Assembly (NCBI RefSeq): GCF_014297575.1
Contig: NZ_CP060412.1
Coordinates: forward strand, 1,116,001-1,180,000
Length of the DNA: 64,000 bases
Reading direction: 5' to 3'
From: Dyella telluris
Lineage (GTDB): Bacteria > Pseudomonadota > Gammaproteobacteria > Xanthomonadales > Rhodanobacteraceae
The position numbers were made by a program, and so were the translations under genes. The notes under the pieces were generated by a model that was given only the letters and a program-made list of their open reading frames with translations, was not told the origin of the DNA and ran no database searches. How positions within the stretch are numbered: position 1 is the first letter of the stretch; each line of letters opens with the position of its first letter. Below, one piece after another: positions 9,249 to 17,899 of the stretch.

Positions 9249-10931
9249 TCAGAACTCGCTCCATCCCCCGGCAGCAACGGCCACCGGGCGGGCTGCCACC
9301 GGCGCCCGGGAAGCCGCCGCCGGCGCGGGCCGCTGTGCCGGTTTCGCGCTTGCCTTTCCTGCCAGCCGGAAGAAGCCCACCTGCAGCTGCAGCTGGTCCG
9401 CCTGTTCCTGCATGGCGCGGGCCGCCGCTGCCGCCTCTTCTACGAGTGCGGCGTTCTGCTGGGTGACTTCGTCCATCTGCATCACGGCGCGGTTCACCTG
9501 ATCGATGCCCGAGGACTGCTCCTGCGCCGCGGCTGCCATTTCGGCCACGATGTCGGTGACGCGCTTGACGCTGTCCACGATGCCGGCAAGCACCTGGCCC
9601 GATTCGTCCACCAGCGCCGAACCGGCCTGCACCTTGTCCACCGTGTCGCCAATCAGCGCCTTGATCTCCTTCGCTGCCGTGGCGCTGCGCTGGGCCAGGC
9701 TGCGCACCTCGCCGGCCACCACCGCAAAACCGCGGCCCTGCTCGCCGGCACGCGCCGCTTCCACGGCGGCGTTGAGCGCCAGCAGGTTGGTCTGGAAGGC
9801 AATCTCGTCGATCAGCTGCACGATGTCGGTGATCTGGCGGCTGGCGCCTTCGATCTCGCGCATGGCGTGACTGGTGCGGGTGGCCACCTCGCCGCCGCGC
9901 TCGGCCTGCTCGCGGGCGCTGCGGGCCAATTGGTCGGCGTGGCCGGCGTTGTCGGCGCTCTGACGCACGATGGAGGTCATCTCTTCCATCGATGCGGCGG
10001 TTTCTTCCAGGCTCGACGCCTGTTCCTGCGTGCGGTGCGACAGATCATCATTGCCGCGCGAGATCTGTTCCGCCGCGGTCGACACCACCTGGGAACCCTG
10101 CTGCACCTCGCCCACGATCTCCACCAGCTTGGCGCGCATGCGCTGCAGTGCATCGAGCATGCTGCCGGCAGCAAAGGTCTTGCCGTCATCGCCGGTCGCC
10201 AGGTCGCCATCGGCAATGCGTGCCGCCATGGCCAGCGCGAACGCCGGCTCGCCGCCGATGCTCTGGCGGATGCTGCGCATGGATTGCCACACCACGCCGA
10301 TCACCAGCAGGCCCACCAGGGCGGCCTCCAGCAGGCTGACCAGCAAGGCATGCTGGAACTGCGTGTTGATGTCCACGAAATAGGCGCCCGTGCCCATGTG
10401 CATGTCCCACGGCTTGAACCACGCGCTGTAGGTGATCTTGGACTCGATCTTCTTGTCCGGCGGCATCGGCCACACATACTCGGTGACGCCCGCGCCCTTT
10501 TCACGGTCGACCTGGCGGATCATCTGCCAGAGCGGCTTGCCGTTCGGGTCCTTGTCGTCGGCGACGTTCTTTCCTTCCTTTTCCGGAAGGAAAGCGTGCA
10601 CGTGCATGATGAAGTTGGAGTCGAACACGAACACATAACCGGAGCCGCCGTTGCCCCAGCGCATCGCGCGGATCACGGCAAAGGCACGGCGCTTTGCATC
10701 CTCATCGGTGAATTCACCGGCCTTCGCGCGATCGTGAAAACTCTGCGCCACGGCCATGGCCGTAGCGACGTGGTCGCTCAACGCATGCACGCGGGCCTCC
10801 ATCTGCAGGCGGCGACTGTCGAACGCGGATACCACGGTCAGCGTGACCAGCCCCGCGATGACGAACGCGATGACCAGCCACACCTTGGCCGCAAGGCTCA
10901 GGCGATCGATGAACTTCAAGGGAGACTTCAT
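9249..10931 (-). CDS. Methyl-accepting chemotaxis protein with single Cache sensor (first of a tandem pair)
   Basis: The product is 560 residues. TM1 is near residues 16-38, followed by a periplasmic sCache_2-type domain recognised by [36 protein letters not shown] and [11 protein letters not shown]2 is near residues 196-218, then a HAMP-like linker and the signalling domain. sCache domains usually bind small organic acids or amines; the ligand cannot be told here. It ends GGWSEF, a CheR/CheB tether-like tail. From about residue 280 to 515 it is almost identical to the next MCP, while the sensor has diverged. Confidence 0.94.
   Translation of the reverse strand: MKSPLKFIDRLSLAAKVWLVIAFVIAGLVTLTVVSAFDSRRLQMEARVHALSDHVATAMAVAQSFHDRAKAGEFTDEDAKRRAFAVIRAMRWGNGGSGYVFVFDSNFIMHVHAFLPEKEGKNVADDKDPNGKPLWQMIRQVDREKGAGVTEYVWPMPPDKKIESKITYSAWFKPWDMHMGTGAYFVDINTQFQHALLVSLLEAALVGLLVIGVVWQSMRSIRQSIGGEPAFALAMAARIADGDLATGDDGKTFAAGSMLDALQRMRAKLVEIVGEVQQGSQVVSTAAEQISRGNDDLSHRTQEQASSLEETAASMEEMTSIVRQSADNAGHADQLARSAREQAERGGEVATRTSHAMREIEGASRQITDIVQLIDEIAFQTNLLALNAAVEAARAGEQGRGFAVVAGEVRSLAQRSATAAKEIKALIGDTVDKVQAGSALVDESGQVLAGIVDSVKRVTDIVAEMAAAAQEQSSGIDQVNRAVMQMDEVTQQNAALVEEAAAAARAMQEQADQLQLQVGFFRLAGKASAKPAQRPAPAAASRAPVAARPVAVAAGGWSEF
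9391..10090 (-). repeat. Near-identical MCP signalling-domain copy 1
   Basis: The segment aligns with 11313-12012 at a constant offset of 1922 bases with only scattered single-base differences, while flanking sensor and tail regions are much less alike. This pattern suggests recent duplication with divergence of the sensor, or ongoing gene conversion. Confidence 0.85.
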
Positions 10932-11022
10932 TGGGTAAACCTTCAGAACGAAAGAGGGCGGTGCTGCGATTGCCCGGATTCATTCCCTGCACTGCACGTC
11001 ACTGGCACCCCTGCCAGCGGCC

Positions 11023-11041
11023 ACGGCTTCCTGTCGTGACT
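11023..11041 (-). promoter_or_regulatory. Upstream element shared by the two Cache MCP genes, copy 1
   Basis: ACGGCTTCCTGTCGTGACT (plus-strand sense) lies about 92-110 bases upstream of the MCP start at 10931. A close copy lies at 12952-12970, a similar distance upstream of the sister MCP. Its function is unknown; it could be a promoter part or simply a remnant of the duplication. Confidence 0.35.
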
Positions 11042-11138
11042 TCTTCATCTACAACGGGTGCAGCAACGCGCTGGTGCGCGAGCGCTGCCTTTTCCTCGCT
11101 TCAGGGTCGGGCAACGGGAAACGCCACGGCCCTTCTCT

Positions 11139-11167
11139 GGTCGATCGCGCACAAGTGCGCTCCTGCC
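11139..11167. repeat. Solo REP element between the two Cache MCP genes
   Basis: The core GCGCACAAGTGCGCTCCTGCC matches the REP palindrome family seen at 9207-9230 and 40016-40040. A degraded partner may lie near 11066-11090, but I do not trust it. Confidence 0.65.
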
Positions 11168-11185
11168 GTCAGGGCGCGATGCGCG

Positions 11186-12847
11186 TCAGAACTCGTTCCA
11201 TCCACCCGCCGCCGCCACCTTGGGCAGCGGCGACACGACGGGCTGCGGGGCGACGCGTGGCTTGGCGGGCACCGTCCCAGCCTGCACGCGGAAGTAGCGG
11301 ATCTGGCGCTCCAGCTGGTCCGCCTGTTCCTGCATGGCGCGGGCCGCCGCTGCCGCCTCTTCTACGAGTGCGGCGTTCTGCTGGGTGACTTCGTCCATCT
11401 GCATCACGGCGCGGTTCACCTGGTCGATGCCCGAGGATTGCTCCTGCGCCGCGGCTGCAATCTCGGCCACGATGTCGGTGACGCGCTTGACGCTGTCCAC
11501 GATGCCGGCAAGCACCTGGCCCGATTCGTCCACCAGCGCCGAACCGGCCTGCACCTTGCCGACGGTGTCGCCGATCAGCGCCTTGATTTCCTTCGCTGCC
11601 GTGGCGCTGCGCTGGGCCAGGCTGCGCACCTCGCCGGCCACCACCGCAAAACCGCGGCCCTGCTCGCCGGCACGCGCCGCTTCCACGGCGGCGTTGAGCG
11701 CCAGCAGGTTGGTCTGGAAGGCAATCTCGTCGATCAGCTGCACGATGTCGGTGATCTGGCGGCTGGCGCCTTCAATCTCGCGCATGGCGTGACTGGTGCG
11801 GGTGGCCACCTCACCGCCGCGCTCGGCCTGCTCGCGGGCGCTGCGGGCCAGCTGGTCGGCGTGGCCGGCGTTGTCGGCGCTCTGGCGCACGATGGAGGTC
11901 ATCTCTTCCATCGACGCTGCAGTTTCTTCCAGGCTCGAGGCCTGTTCCTGCGTGCGATGCGAGAGGTCGTCGTTGCCGCGCGAGATCTGCTCCGCGGCGG
12001 TCGACACGATCTGGGAGCCCTGCTGCAACTCGCGCACGATGCCCACCAGCTTGGTGCGCATGCGCTCGAGTGCTTCGAGCATGCTGTCGGGCGAAAAGCT
12101 GGTATCGCCGTGCGCCACGAGGTCGCCATCGGCAATGCGTGCCGCCATGGCCAGTGCAAACGCCGGCTCGCCGCCAATGCTCAGGCGGATGCTGCGCATG
12201 GAGCGCCACACCACACCGATCACCAGCAGACCGACCAAGCCCGCTTCGAGCAGGCTCACCATCAATGCATGGTGGAACTGCGCATTGATGTCCACGAAGT
12301 ACGCGCCCGAGGCCACATGCAGGTCCCAGGGCTTGTACCAGGTGGTGTAGGTGATCTTGTGTTCGTCCTGCTTGCCGCCCGGCATGGGCCACATGTATTC
12401 GGTAACGCCGGCGCCGTCGCGCTGGTCGGCTTCCATCATGTGGCGATACATGAAGGTGCCCTGGCTATCCGCCTCGTCGCGGACACTGAGGCCCACGCGC
12501 TTGGGCATGATCGGATGCATGCGCATCACGAAGTTGGAATCGAATGCGTAGACATAGCCCGCGCCCTTGTTCCAGCGCAGCGCGGATACCGCCGCCAGCG
12601 CCTGTTTCCTGGCTTCCCCATCGCTGAGCTGGCCAGCGTCGACGCGCGCGCGGTAGCTGTCCAGCAGCGAGATGGCCGTGTTCACTTCGTCGTTCAGCGC
12701 ACTGACGCGCGCATCCATCTGCAGCCGCCGGCTATCGAGCGCGGACACGAAGGTGAGCGTTGCCAGCCCCGCCACGACAAAGGCGATCACCAGCCACACC
12801 TTGGCGGCCAGGCTCATTCGATCGATGTATTGGAGCGGAGACGTCAT
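11186..12847 (-). CDS. Methyl-accepting chemotaxis protein with single Cache sensor (second of a tandem pair)
   Basis: The product is 553 residues with the same architecture as its downstream neighbour: TM1, sCache_2-type periplasmic domain ([39 protein letters not shown]), TM2, HAMP-like linker and signalling domain, ending GGWNEF. About 215 residues of the signalling region differ from the sister protein at only two positions, whereas the Cache domains differ at many. The pair therefore probably reports two related ligands through one output. It is transcribed after cheA across a 270-base gap with no obvious terminator. Confidence 0.94.
   Translation of the reverse strand: MTSPLQYIDRMSLAAKVWLVIAFVVAGLATLTFVSALDSRRLQMDARVSALNDEVNTAISLLDSYRARVDAGQLSDGEARKQALAAVSALRWNKGAGYVYAFDSNFVMRMHPIMPKRVGLSVRDEADSQGTFMYRHMMEADQRDGAGVTEYMWPMPGGKQDEHKITYTTWYKPWDLHVASGAYFVDINAQFHHALMVSLLEAGLVGLLVIGVVWRSMRSIRLSIGGEPAFALAMAARIADGDLVAHGDTSFSPDSMLEALERMRTKLVGIVRELQQGSQIVSTAAEQISRGNDDLSHRTQEQASSLEETAASMEEMTSIVRQSADNAGHADQLARSAREQAERGGEVATRTSHAMREIEGASRQITDIVQLIDEIAFQTNLLALNAAVEAARAGEQGRGFAVVAGEVRSLAQRSATAAKEIKALIGDTVGKVQAGSALVDESGQVLAGIVDSVKRVTDIVAEIAAAAQEQSSGIDQVNRAVMQMDEVTQQNAALVEEAAAAARAMQEQADQLERQIRYFRVQAGTVPAKPRVAPQPVVSPLPKVAAAGGWNEF
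11313..12012 (-). repeat. Near-identical MCP signalling-domain copy 2
   Basis: Partner of 9391-10090; see that entry. The direct orientation makes deletion of the intervening 1.9 kb by recombination possible. Confidence 0.85.
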
Positions 12848-12951
12848 GGGGGGACACCTGAAAGATGACTTGGGCCACCGGCAGGGGCCCGCTATGGAAT
12901 GGATCTGGTTCGCCTTGGATTACCCTGACGCCGGCCGCAGGCCGACGCGCC

Positions 12952-12970
12952 GCGGCTTCCTGTCGCGACT
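12952..12970 (-). promoter_or_regulatory. Upstream element shared by the two Cache MCP genes, copy 2
   Basis: GCGGCTTCCTGTCGCGACT (plus-strand sense) lies about 105-123 bases upstream of the MCP start at 12847 and matches 11023-11041 at 17 of 19 positions. Confidence 0.35.
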
Positions 12971-13117
12971 GATGAATGGGTGGTGGATGGATACGCCGGC
13001 ACCGGTATCACGGGATGTCTCCGGCGGTGTCACGGGTCAGCCGGCGCTGCGCATGACGCGCGCCAACGAACCATTCTTCCGACGGGCGGCGTCGCTCCTG
13101 CGTCGCCGCCCGCTGAA

Positions 13118-15112
13118 TCAGGCCGCCTTGCGACGACCCTGCATGCGAACCAGGCCGGCGATGTCGACGATCAGCGCCACGGAACCATCCGCCAGGATGG
13201 TCGCGCCGGAAACGCCCTGCACGCGGCGGTAATTGGCTTCGAGCGATTTCACCACGGCCTGCTGCTGGCCGATCAGGCCGTCCACGAACAGGCCCACGCG
13301 CGCACCGTCGCCTTCCACCACCACCATCAAGCCTTCGTCGATGGCATGGATGGCGTTGTCGCAGGCAAACGCGTCGTGCAGGCGGATCACCGGCAGGTAT
13401 TCCCCACGGAAGCGGAACAGCTCGCCGCCACCGGCCACGCTGCGCACCGCATCGGCCTTCAGCTGCACTGATTCGACGATGGACACCAGCGGCACGATGT
13501 AGCGTTCCTCACCCACCGCAGCGGTCAGGCCATCGATGATCGCCAGCGTCAGCGGCAGGGTGATGGTGAACACACTCCCCTTGCCCTGCGTGCTGCGGAT
13601 GGTGACGGTGCCGCCGAGATCGGCAACGTTGCGGCGGACCACGTCCATGCCCACGCCGCGACCGGACAGGTCCGTCGTGACCGCGGCGGTGGAGAAGCCC
13701 GGCTGGAAGATCAGTTCCGCCACGGCATCGTCGCTCATGCCTTCGGCACTGCTGATGATGCCGCGCTGGATAGCCTTGTTGACGATGGCATCGCGGTTGA
13801 GGCCCGCACCATCATCGGATACTTCAACCACCACGTTGCCGCCGCGATGCGAGGCATGCAAGGTGAGCGTGCCGGTATCGCCCTTGCCCGCGGCGCGGCG
13901 CTTGTCCGGCGTTTCCAGGCCGTGGTCGATGGCGTTGCGCACCAGGTGCACCATCGGGTCGCCGATTTTTTCCAGCACCGTCTTGTCCAGCTCGGTCTGT
14001 TCGCCGACCAGCTCCAGCTTGACCTGCTTGCCCAGCTTCTGGCTGATGTCGCGCACCATGCGCGGGAAGCGGTTGAATACCGAAGCGATGGGCAACATGC
14101 GGATGCCCATGACGCTTTCCTGCAGCTCGCGCGTGTGGCGCGCCAGCTGGGCCAGGCCCTGTTCGAGCACGGCCAGCCGCGAAGCGTCGATATCGCCTTC
14201 GCGGAAGGTGTCGAGCATGGACTGGGTAATCACCAGCTCGCCCACCAGGTTGATCAGTCCGTCGATCTTGTCGATCGACACGCGCACCGAACTTGATTCG
14301 GCGCTGGCTTCACGCTGCGCGCGTGCCGCACCGGCATCGGCCACGGGTGCGGCCGGTGTCGTGGTGGCCACCGGCGCGGCGGCCGGCGTGGGCGCGGCTT
14401 CCGCCACGACGTGCCTGGCCTCGATCTCCAGATCGCACTCGCCTTCCACCCAGTCGAACACAGCGGCGATGTCGGCACGCTTGACCGGGCCTTTCAGCTC
14501 GATGGTCCAGCCGACATGGCATTCGGTGGGTTCCAGCGCGGCGAAGGCCGGCAGCTGATCCAGCGATGGCGTGACCTGCAGCTCGCCGAGGCCGGCCAGT
14601 TCGCGGATCAGGCGCAGCGGCTCGTTGCCGCCGGCAAGCATGCCGGCGTGCGGACGAAAGCGGATGGTCCAGGCATCGGCCTGGTCCACGTTGCGCCGCG
14701 CCTGCACCGCCGCCGCGGGCGCGCCGCGCCCCATGGCGGCGGCGAGCTCGTTGCGCAGCCCTTCGGCCACGGCATCGTTGAGCGGCTCACCGGCCTGTGC
14801 ACGCGCGAACATGCCGCGCAGGCAATCCACCGTGCGCAGCAGCAGTTCGATGATGGCGCCGTCGATGGCTCGCTTGCCGCCACGGACTTCGTCCAGCAGC
14901 GACTCCGCCTCGTGGGTGAACGAAGACATCTCCGGAAACCCGAAGGTAGCCGCACCGCCCTTGATGGAGTGCGCGGCGCGGAAGATGGTGTGCACCAGCT
15001 CCCCGTCGCCGCCTTCGTCCAGCGCAAGCAGCGACGACTCCATCGTGTCGAGTCCTTCCAGACTCTCCTCGATGAATACCTGTTGGAACTGCGCCAGACC
15101 GGCCTTGCTCAT
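13118..15112 (-). CDS. cheA: CheA histidine kinase of the second chemotaxis operon
   Basis: The product is 664 residues. P1 (HPt) carries the phosphorylated histidine in FRAAHSIKGG (H48). A P2-like CheY/CheB-binding region follows (about residues 150-235, AWTIRFRPHAGML...CHVGWTIEL). Then come an alanine-rich linker, dimerisation domain P3 (VSIDKIDGLINLVGELVI), ATPase P4 (LVRNAIDHGLE, SDDGAGLN, GRGVGMDVV) and a CheW-like P5. It autophosphorylates and passes phosphate to CheY and CheB. It starts with ATG at 15112. The neighbours cheY upstream and MCP, cheW, cheRDB downstream make a complete adaptation-capable pathway. Confidence 0.96.
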   Translation of the reverse strand: MSKAGLAQFQQVFIEESLEGLDTMESSLLALDEGGDGELVHTIFRAAHSIKGGAATFGFPEMSSFTHEAESLLDEVRGGKRAIDGAIIELLLRTVDCLRGMFARAQAGEPLNDAVAEGLRNELAAAMGRGAPAAAVQARRNVDQADAWTIRFRPHAGMLAGGNEPLRLIRELAGLGELQVTPSLDQLPAFAALEPTECHVGWTIELKGPVKRADIAAVFDWVEGECDLEIEARHVVAEAAPTPAAAPVATTTPAAPVADAGAARAQREASAESSSVRVSIDKIDGLINLVGELVITQSMLDTFREGDIDASRLAVLEQGLAQLARHTRELQESVMGIRMLPIASVFNRFPRMVRDISQKLGKQVKLELVGEQTELDKTVLEKIGDPMVHLVRNAIDHGLETPDKRRAAGKGDTGTLTLHASHRGGNVVVEVSDDGAGLNRDAIVNKAIQRGIISSAEGMSDDAVAELIFQPGFSTAAVTTDLSGRGVGMDVVRRNVADLGGTVTIRSTQGKGSVFTITLPLTLAIIDGLTAAVGEERYIVPLVSIVESVQLKADAVRSVAGGGELFRFRGEYLPVIRLHDAFACDNAIHAIDEGLMVVVEGDGARVGLFVDGLIGQQQAVVKSLEANYRRVQGVSGATILADGSVALIVDIAGLVRMQGRRKAA

Positions 15113-15157
15113 GGGGGATCTCTACTCTTGGATTGCTTCGCTGTGACCTACCTTTCC

Positions 15158-15255
15158 GTCATCCCTGCTAACCCCGGAAAGGGGCACGAGCAGGGATCCA
15201 GCGCCTTTGCACGCGACGAAAGACGCTGGATTCCAGCTTCCGCTGGAATGACGAG
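15158..15255. repeat. Dispersed inverted-repeat element between cheY and cheA
   Basis: The outer arms CGTCATCCCTGC...GGGATCCAGCG and its inverted counterpart CGCTGGATTCCAGC...TGGAATGACG flank a ~40-base centre. Related elements occur at 26949-27029, 35862-35955 and in the island at 39393-39500. Confidence 0.75.
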
Positions 15256-15260
15256 CCGGA

Positions 15261-15623
15261 TCAGCCGAGCACGCGCTTGACGGTGGCCAACAGCTGCTCG
15301 GGATCGAACGGCTTCACCAGCCAGCCGGTTGCGCCGGCGGCCTTGCCTTCCATCTTCTTGTCCGTGTGCGACTCGGTGGTCAGCATCAGGATCGGCACGC
15401 CCTTGTAGGCCGGCAGCGTGCGCAGTTCGCGCACCATGCTGATGCCGTCCATCACCGGCATGTTCACGTCCGCCAGCACCAGGTCGAAGCTGCCGCCCTT
15501 GGCCGCGTCCAGCGCCAGCTGGCCGTTCTCCGCCTCGCTCACATCGTGGCCGGCGTTGCGCAGGGTGAAGGCCACCATGCCGCGCATCGAAGCCGAATCG
15601 TCAACCGCAAGAATCTTTGCCAT
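15261..15623 (-). CDS. cheY: CheY-type single-domain response regulator (second operon)
   Basis: The product is 120 residues and is one receiver domain. It has acidic D8/D9, phosphoacceptor D52 in LVLADVNMP, the conserved threonine in MLTTES and the lysine in WLVKPF. It sits 14 bases after a STAS gene and upstream of cheA. It is not the closest match to the motor-binding CheY, which is encoded at 27707-28114 with the typical DDFSTMRRI start. It may act as a phosphate sink, signal to a different target, or compete at the motor. Confidence 0.93.
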   Translation of the reverse strand: MAKILAVDDSASMRGMVAFTLRNAGHDVSEAENGQLALDAAKGGSFDLVLADVNMPVMDGISMVRELRTLPAYKGVPILMLTTESHTDKKMEGKAAGATGWLVKPFDPEQLLATVKRVLG

Positions 15624-15637
15624 CTTCCACCTCAGTT

Positions 15638-15955
15638 TCAGGCCGGCATCGGTGCCGGCAATTCCAGAGCCTGTGCGAGGCCGAGCACGCCGGCCGCGTC
15701 ACGCATGACTTCGCTAACCCCCAGCCACGCCGGCGACTGGCCACGCGCCGTCGCCTCGCGACGGAACGCCACCAGCAGCTGCAGGGCCGCGGTGTCCACC
15801 CGCTCCACGCCGGCGCCGTCCAGCTGGGCGGCGGGCGCGTCGAATGCTTCAATCAGTTCGGCCTTGACGTCGGCCACGCTGCCGAGCCGGAAGTCGGCCG
15901 GCAGCGCGATCACGCGCGCCCCACCGTTGCCTTGCTTGGTCGTCTTGCTGCCCAT
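15638..15955 (-). CDS. STAS-domain protein opening the second chemotaxis operon
   Basis: The product is 105 residues and is a single STAS domain with the loop RVDTAALQLLVAF. A threonine stands where SpoIIAA-type proteins carry the phosphorylated serine, as in MlaB-like STAS proteins. It is the first gene after a strong FliA promoter (15998-16024) and is followed closely by cheY and cheA. STAS proteins occur in several chemotaxis operons, but their role there is not established. A second STAS gene (2362-2664) closes the same operon. Confidence 0.82.
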   Translation of the reverse strand: MGSKTTKQGNGGARVIALPADFRLGSVADVKAELIEAFDAPAAQLDGAGVERVDTAALQLLVAFRREATARGQSPAWLGVSEVMRDAAGVLGLAQALELPAPMPA

Positions 15956-15997
15956 CGCGTTGGTCCTTCGCCCACCCTGAGGGCGTCTACGGGTGGC

Positions 15998-16024
15998 TTA
16001 TCGGCCATATCCCTGCCTGCTTTA
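15998..16024 (-). promoter_or_regulatory. Sigma-28 (FliA) promoter for the second chemotaxis operon
   Basis: On the minus strand the sequence reads TAAAGCAG, 11 bases, then GCCGATAA. The flagellar sigma-28 consensus is TAAAGTTT-N11-GCCGATAA, so the -10 is perfect, the spacer is exact and the -35 keeps TAAAG. It lies about 43 bases upstream of the STAS start at 15955. FliA is encoded in this window (28247-29023). Confidence 0.88.
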
Positions 16025-16071
16025 GCGATTCCAGCCCTCAAAAGGCGCAAGCGGGCGGATGCCGGGGGCAC

Positions 16072-16098
16072 TAAAGTTTTTGCGACAGCCGCCGATGA
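16072..16098 (+). promoter_or_regulatory. Sigma-28 (FliA) promoter for the fliK-like/flhX pair
   Basis: On the plus strand it reads TAAAGTTT, 11 bases, then GCCGATGA, differing from the sigma-28 consensus at one base. It lies about 50 bases upstream of the TTG start at 16150 and 48 bases from the divergent FliA promoter on the other strand. Confidence 0.88.
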
Positions 16099-16149
16099 TC
16101 AGGGCACGGACGGGCGCGCGCACATCGCTGGGTCCGCAAGGAGCCTCGA

Positions 16150-17301
16150 TTGATCATTCAACCCACCAGCCTCGCAGCCCTTGCCTGGGCCGGCGCCGCG
16201 TCTGGCAGTGCCGCCGAGAGCTGGCGCATCGGTACCGTGCTGTCCGCGCGCCCGCTGGGGATCAATCCCGACGGGATGATGGTGCTGCAGATCGGCGCCC
16301 TCACCGTGGAAACGGAGGCACCCAGCGGCCAGCAGCTGCCGGCACAGTTCCAGTTGCGCGTGCTCAGCCTGGGCGCGCAGCCCATGCTGGAACTGGTGGC
16401 GCCGCAGATGCCCGAGCCCGCCAGTCAGCTGGCGATGCGCGAGCGGCTGCCGCAACAGAATGGCTACGCGCCCCTGCTGGCCACGCTGGACGCGCTGGCC
16501 CAGCGCCCCGCGCTGCGCCAGTTGCCCGCGTACATCCGCCCGGCGCTGGCCTTGCTGGAACACGGCGTACGCACGCCCGCCGAGATCACCCGTGGTGAAG
16601 GCCTGAGCGAAGCGATCAAGCGCAGCGGCCTGTTCCTCGAATCGCAACTGGCCCAGCCTCACCTGGATATGGCTGGCCTGAGCCAGGAAGACTGGAAGGG
16701 AGCGCTGTTGCGCCTGGCCAGTCTGCTCGACGACTACCTGCCCACGCCCACCCGGCGCGGGCCATCTTCAACCGCCACGGAAACGCCACCGCCGCTGCAG
16801 CAACGTGGCCTGCAGGCACAGCCTCGCGCTGCCCTGCCGGTGTCCCTGCTGGAAGACGATGTCGATGCCCTGCTCAGCCGCCTGCACGGTGAAGTGCATG
16901 CGGCGCTGGCGCGCGTGGAAGTCGCCCAGCTAGAGGCCACGACGGCCTCGGCATGGATGGTGGAGATCCCCCTGCAGGGCGAGGATGGCCGCGACATCCT
17001 GCAGATCCAGCTGCAGAACCACGCTGATACCGATGCCGGATCGTCGTGGACGTTCGGCTTCGCCATCGACCTGCCATCGCTGGGGCCCATCCAGGGCGAA
17101 CTGCAACTGCGCGACCTGCGCCTGGCCGTGCGACTGTGGGCAGAGCGAGCCGATACGGTGCATCGCCTTGAACAACAGTTCGGCGCGCTACGTCACGCGC
17201 TGCTGTCCAGCGGACTGATCCTGGATCAGCTGTCGTGCCAGCAAGGCCTGCCGCATTCAAGCAATCCGCATAGTGCCATCCTGCTGAGGACCATGGCATG
17301 A
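16150..17301 (+). CDS. FliK-like (hook-length control C-terminal domain) protein
   Basis: The product is 383 residues with a TTG start at 16150, supported by AAGGAG six bases upstream. No ATG start fits as well. The C-terminal ~130 residues resemble the FliK C-terminal domain that contacts FlhB (GELQLRDLRLAVRLWAERADTV, then LRHALLSSGLILDQL). The middle has a proline/threonine-rich linker (about residues 215-245). It is separate from the normal fliK at 40531-41763. It overlaps the next gene, an FlhB C-terminal homologue, by 4 bases. I infer that the two proteins interact, mirroring the FliK-FlhB switch. The exact role is unknown. Confidence 0.78.
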   Translation: MIIQPTSLAALAWAGAASGSAAESWRIGTVLSARPLGINPDGMMVLQIGALTVETEAPSGQQLPAQFQLRVLSLGAQPMLELVAPQMPEPASQLAMRERLPQQNGYAPLLATLDALAQRPALRQLPAYIRPALALLEHGVRTPAEITRGEGLSEAIKRSGLFLESQLAQPHLDMAGLSQEDWKGALLRLASLLDDYLPTPTRRGPSSTATETPPPLQQRGLQAQPRAALPVSLLEDDVDALLSRLHGEVHAALARVEVAQLEATTASAWMVEIPLQGEDGRDILQIQLQNHADTDAGSSWTFGFAIDLPSLGPIQGELQLRDLRLAVRLWAERADTVHRLEQQFGALRHALLSSGLILDQLSCQQGLPHSSNPHSAILLRTMA

Positions 17302-17573
17302 CCAACGCACTGCCCTCCCCGCGCCGGCGCGTGACGTTGCGACTTTCCGGTGGCGCAAACGATGCGCCGACACCGTCGGTCAGCCTTCCTCCGGAATCGC
17401 TGGAAACCCTGCTGGCGCGCGCCCGCGCACTGGGCATCCCGCTGCACCACGATCCCCAGATGGCCGCGCTACTGGCATCCTTGCGCCTGCGCCGGGAAGT
17501 ACCCGCCACCTTGTACGCGGCAGCGGCGGCCGTGATGGCCAGCATCTACGACGCGTCCGAAGCAGGCTCCTGA
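17298..17573 (+). CDS. flhX: FlhX-type stand-alone FlhB cytoplasmic-domain homologue
   Basis: The product is 91 residues. Residues ~45-87 (LGIPLHHDPQMAALLASLRL...EVPATLYAAAAAVMASIYD) match the C-terminal half of the FlhB cytoplasmic domain downstream of the cleavage site. The autocleavage motif NPTH/NPSH and all membrane segments are missing, so it corresponds to FlhB-CC alone. Such small proteins (FlhX, or FlhB-related) can complement or compete with the cleaved C-terminal fragment of FlhB in some bacteria. The ATGA overlap with the FliK-like gene and the FliA promoter upstream tie it to late flagellar assembly. Confidence 0.82.
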   Translation: MTNALPSPRRRVTLRLSGGANDAPTPSVSLPPESLETLLARARALGIPLHHDPQMAALLASLRLRREVPATLYAAAAAVMASIYDASEAGS

Positions 17574-17899
17574 TAGCGGATAGCTGGTTGCTGCATCGCG
17601 CAGCAATGGCGGTCTTTGTCTGCAGCAGGCTCGCCCTCAGCGCTATCTGACAGAGCAAAGCGAATATCCGCAGTCAACAGATAGCCCTGCTGCTCTAGGC
17701 CGACGACCTCCCTGCCACGCAGACTTTCGAGGTCGAGATGGCGGTCCCGCTTTACGTTCGAAAGCGGGCCATCCAAGCCTGGCGTCATCCGGCCACCCCA
17801 AGGGTGATCCGACCGCCAACACCACGACGTTTCGGCCCGACGATCGTCTTGCGGCGGCGGTCGTGCGCCTGTACGTGCCTCAACTGCGGAGAAGAGCTT
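17574..17899. other. Intergenic stretch with weak hairpins, no gene
   Basis: The 326 bases downstream of flhX hold a small hairpin (TTGCTGC, 17588-17594, pairing with GCAGCAA, 17600-17606) inside wider arms GATAGCG (17572-17578) and CGCTATC (17641-17647). No T tract follows. The rest should contain the promoter of the beta-barrel gene at 17900. An open frame runs upstream of that gene to 17738 but lacks a ribosome site and a signal peptide. Confidence 0.45.
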
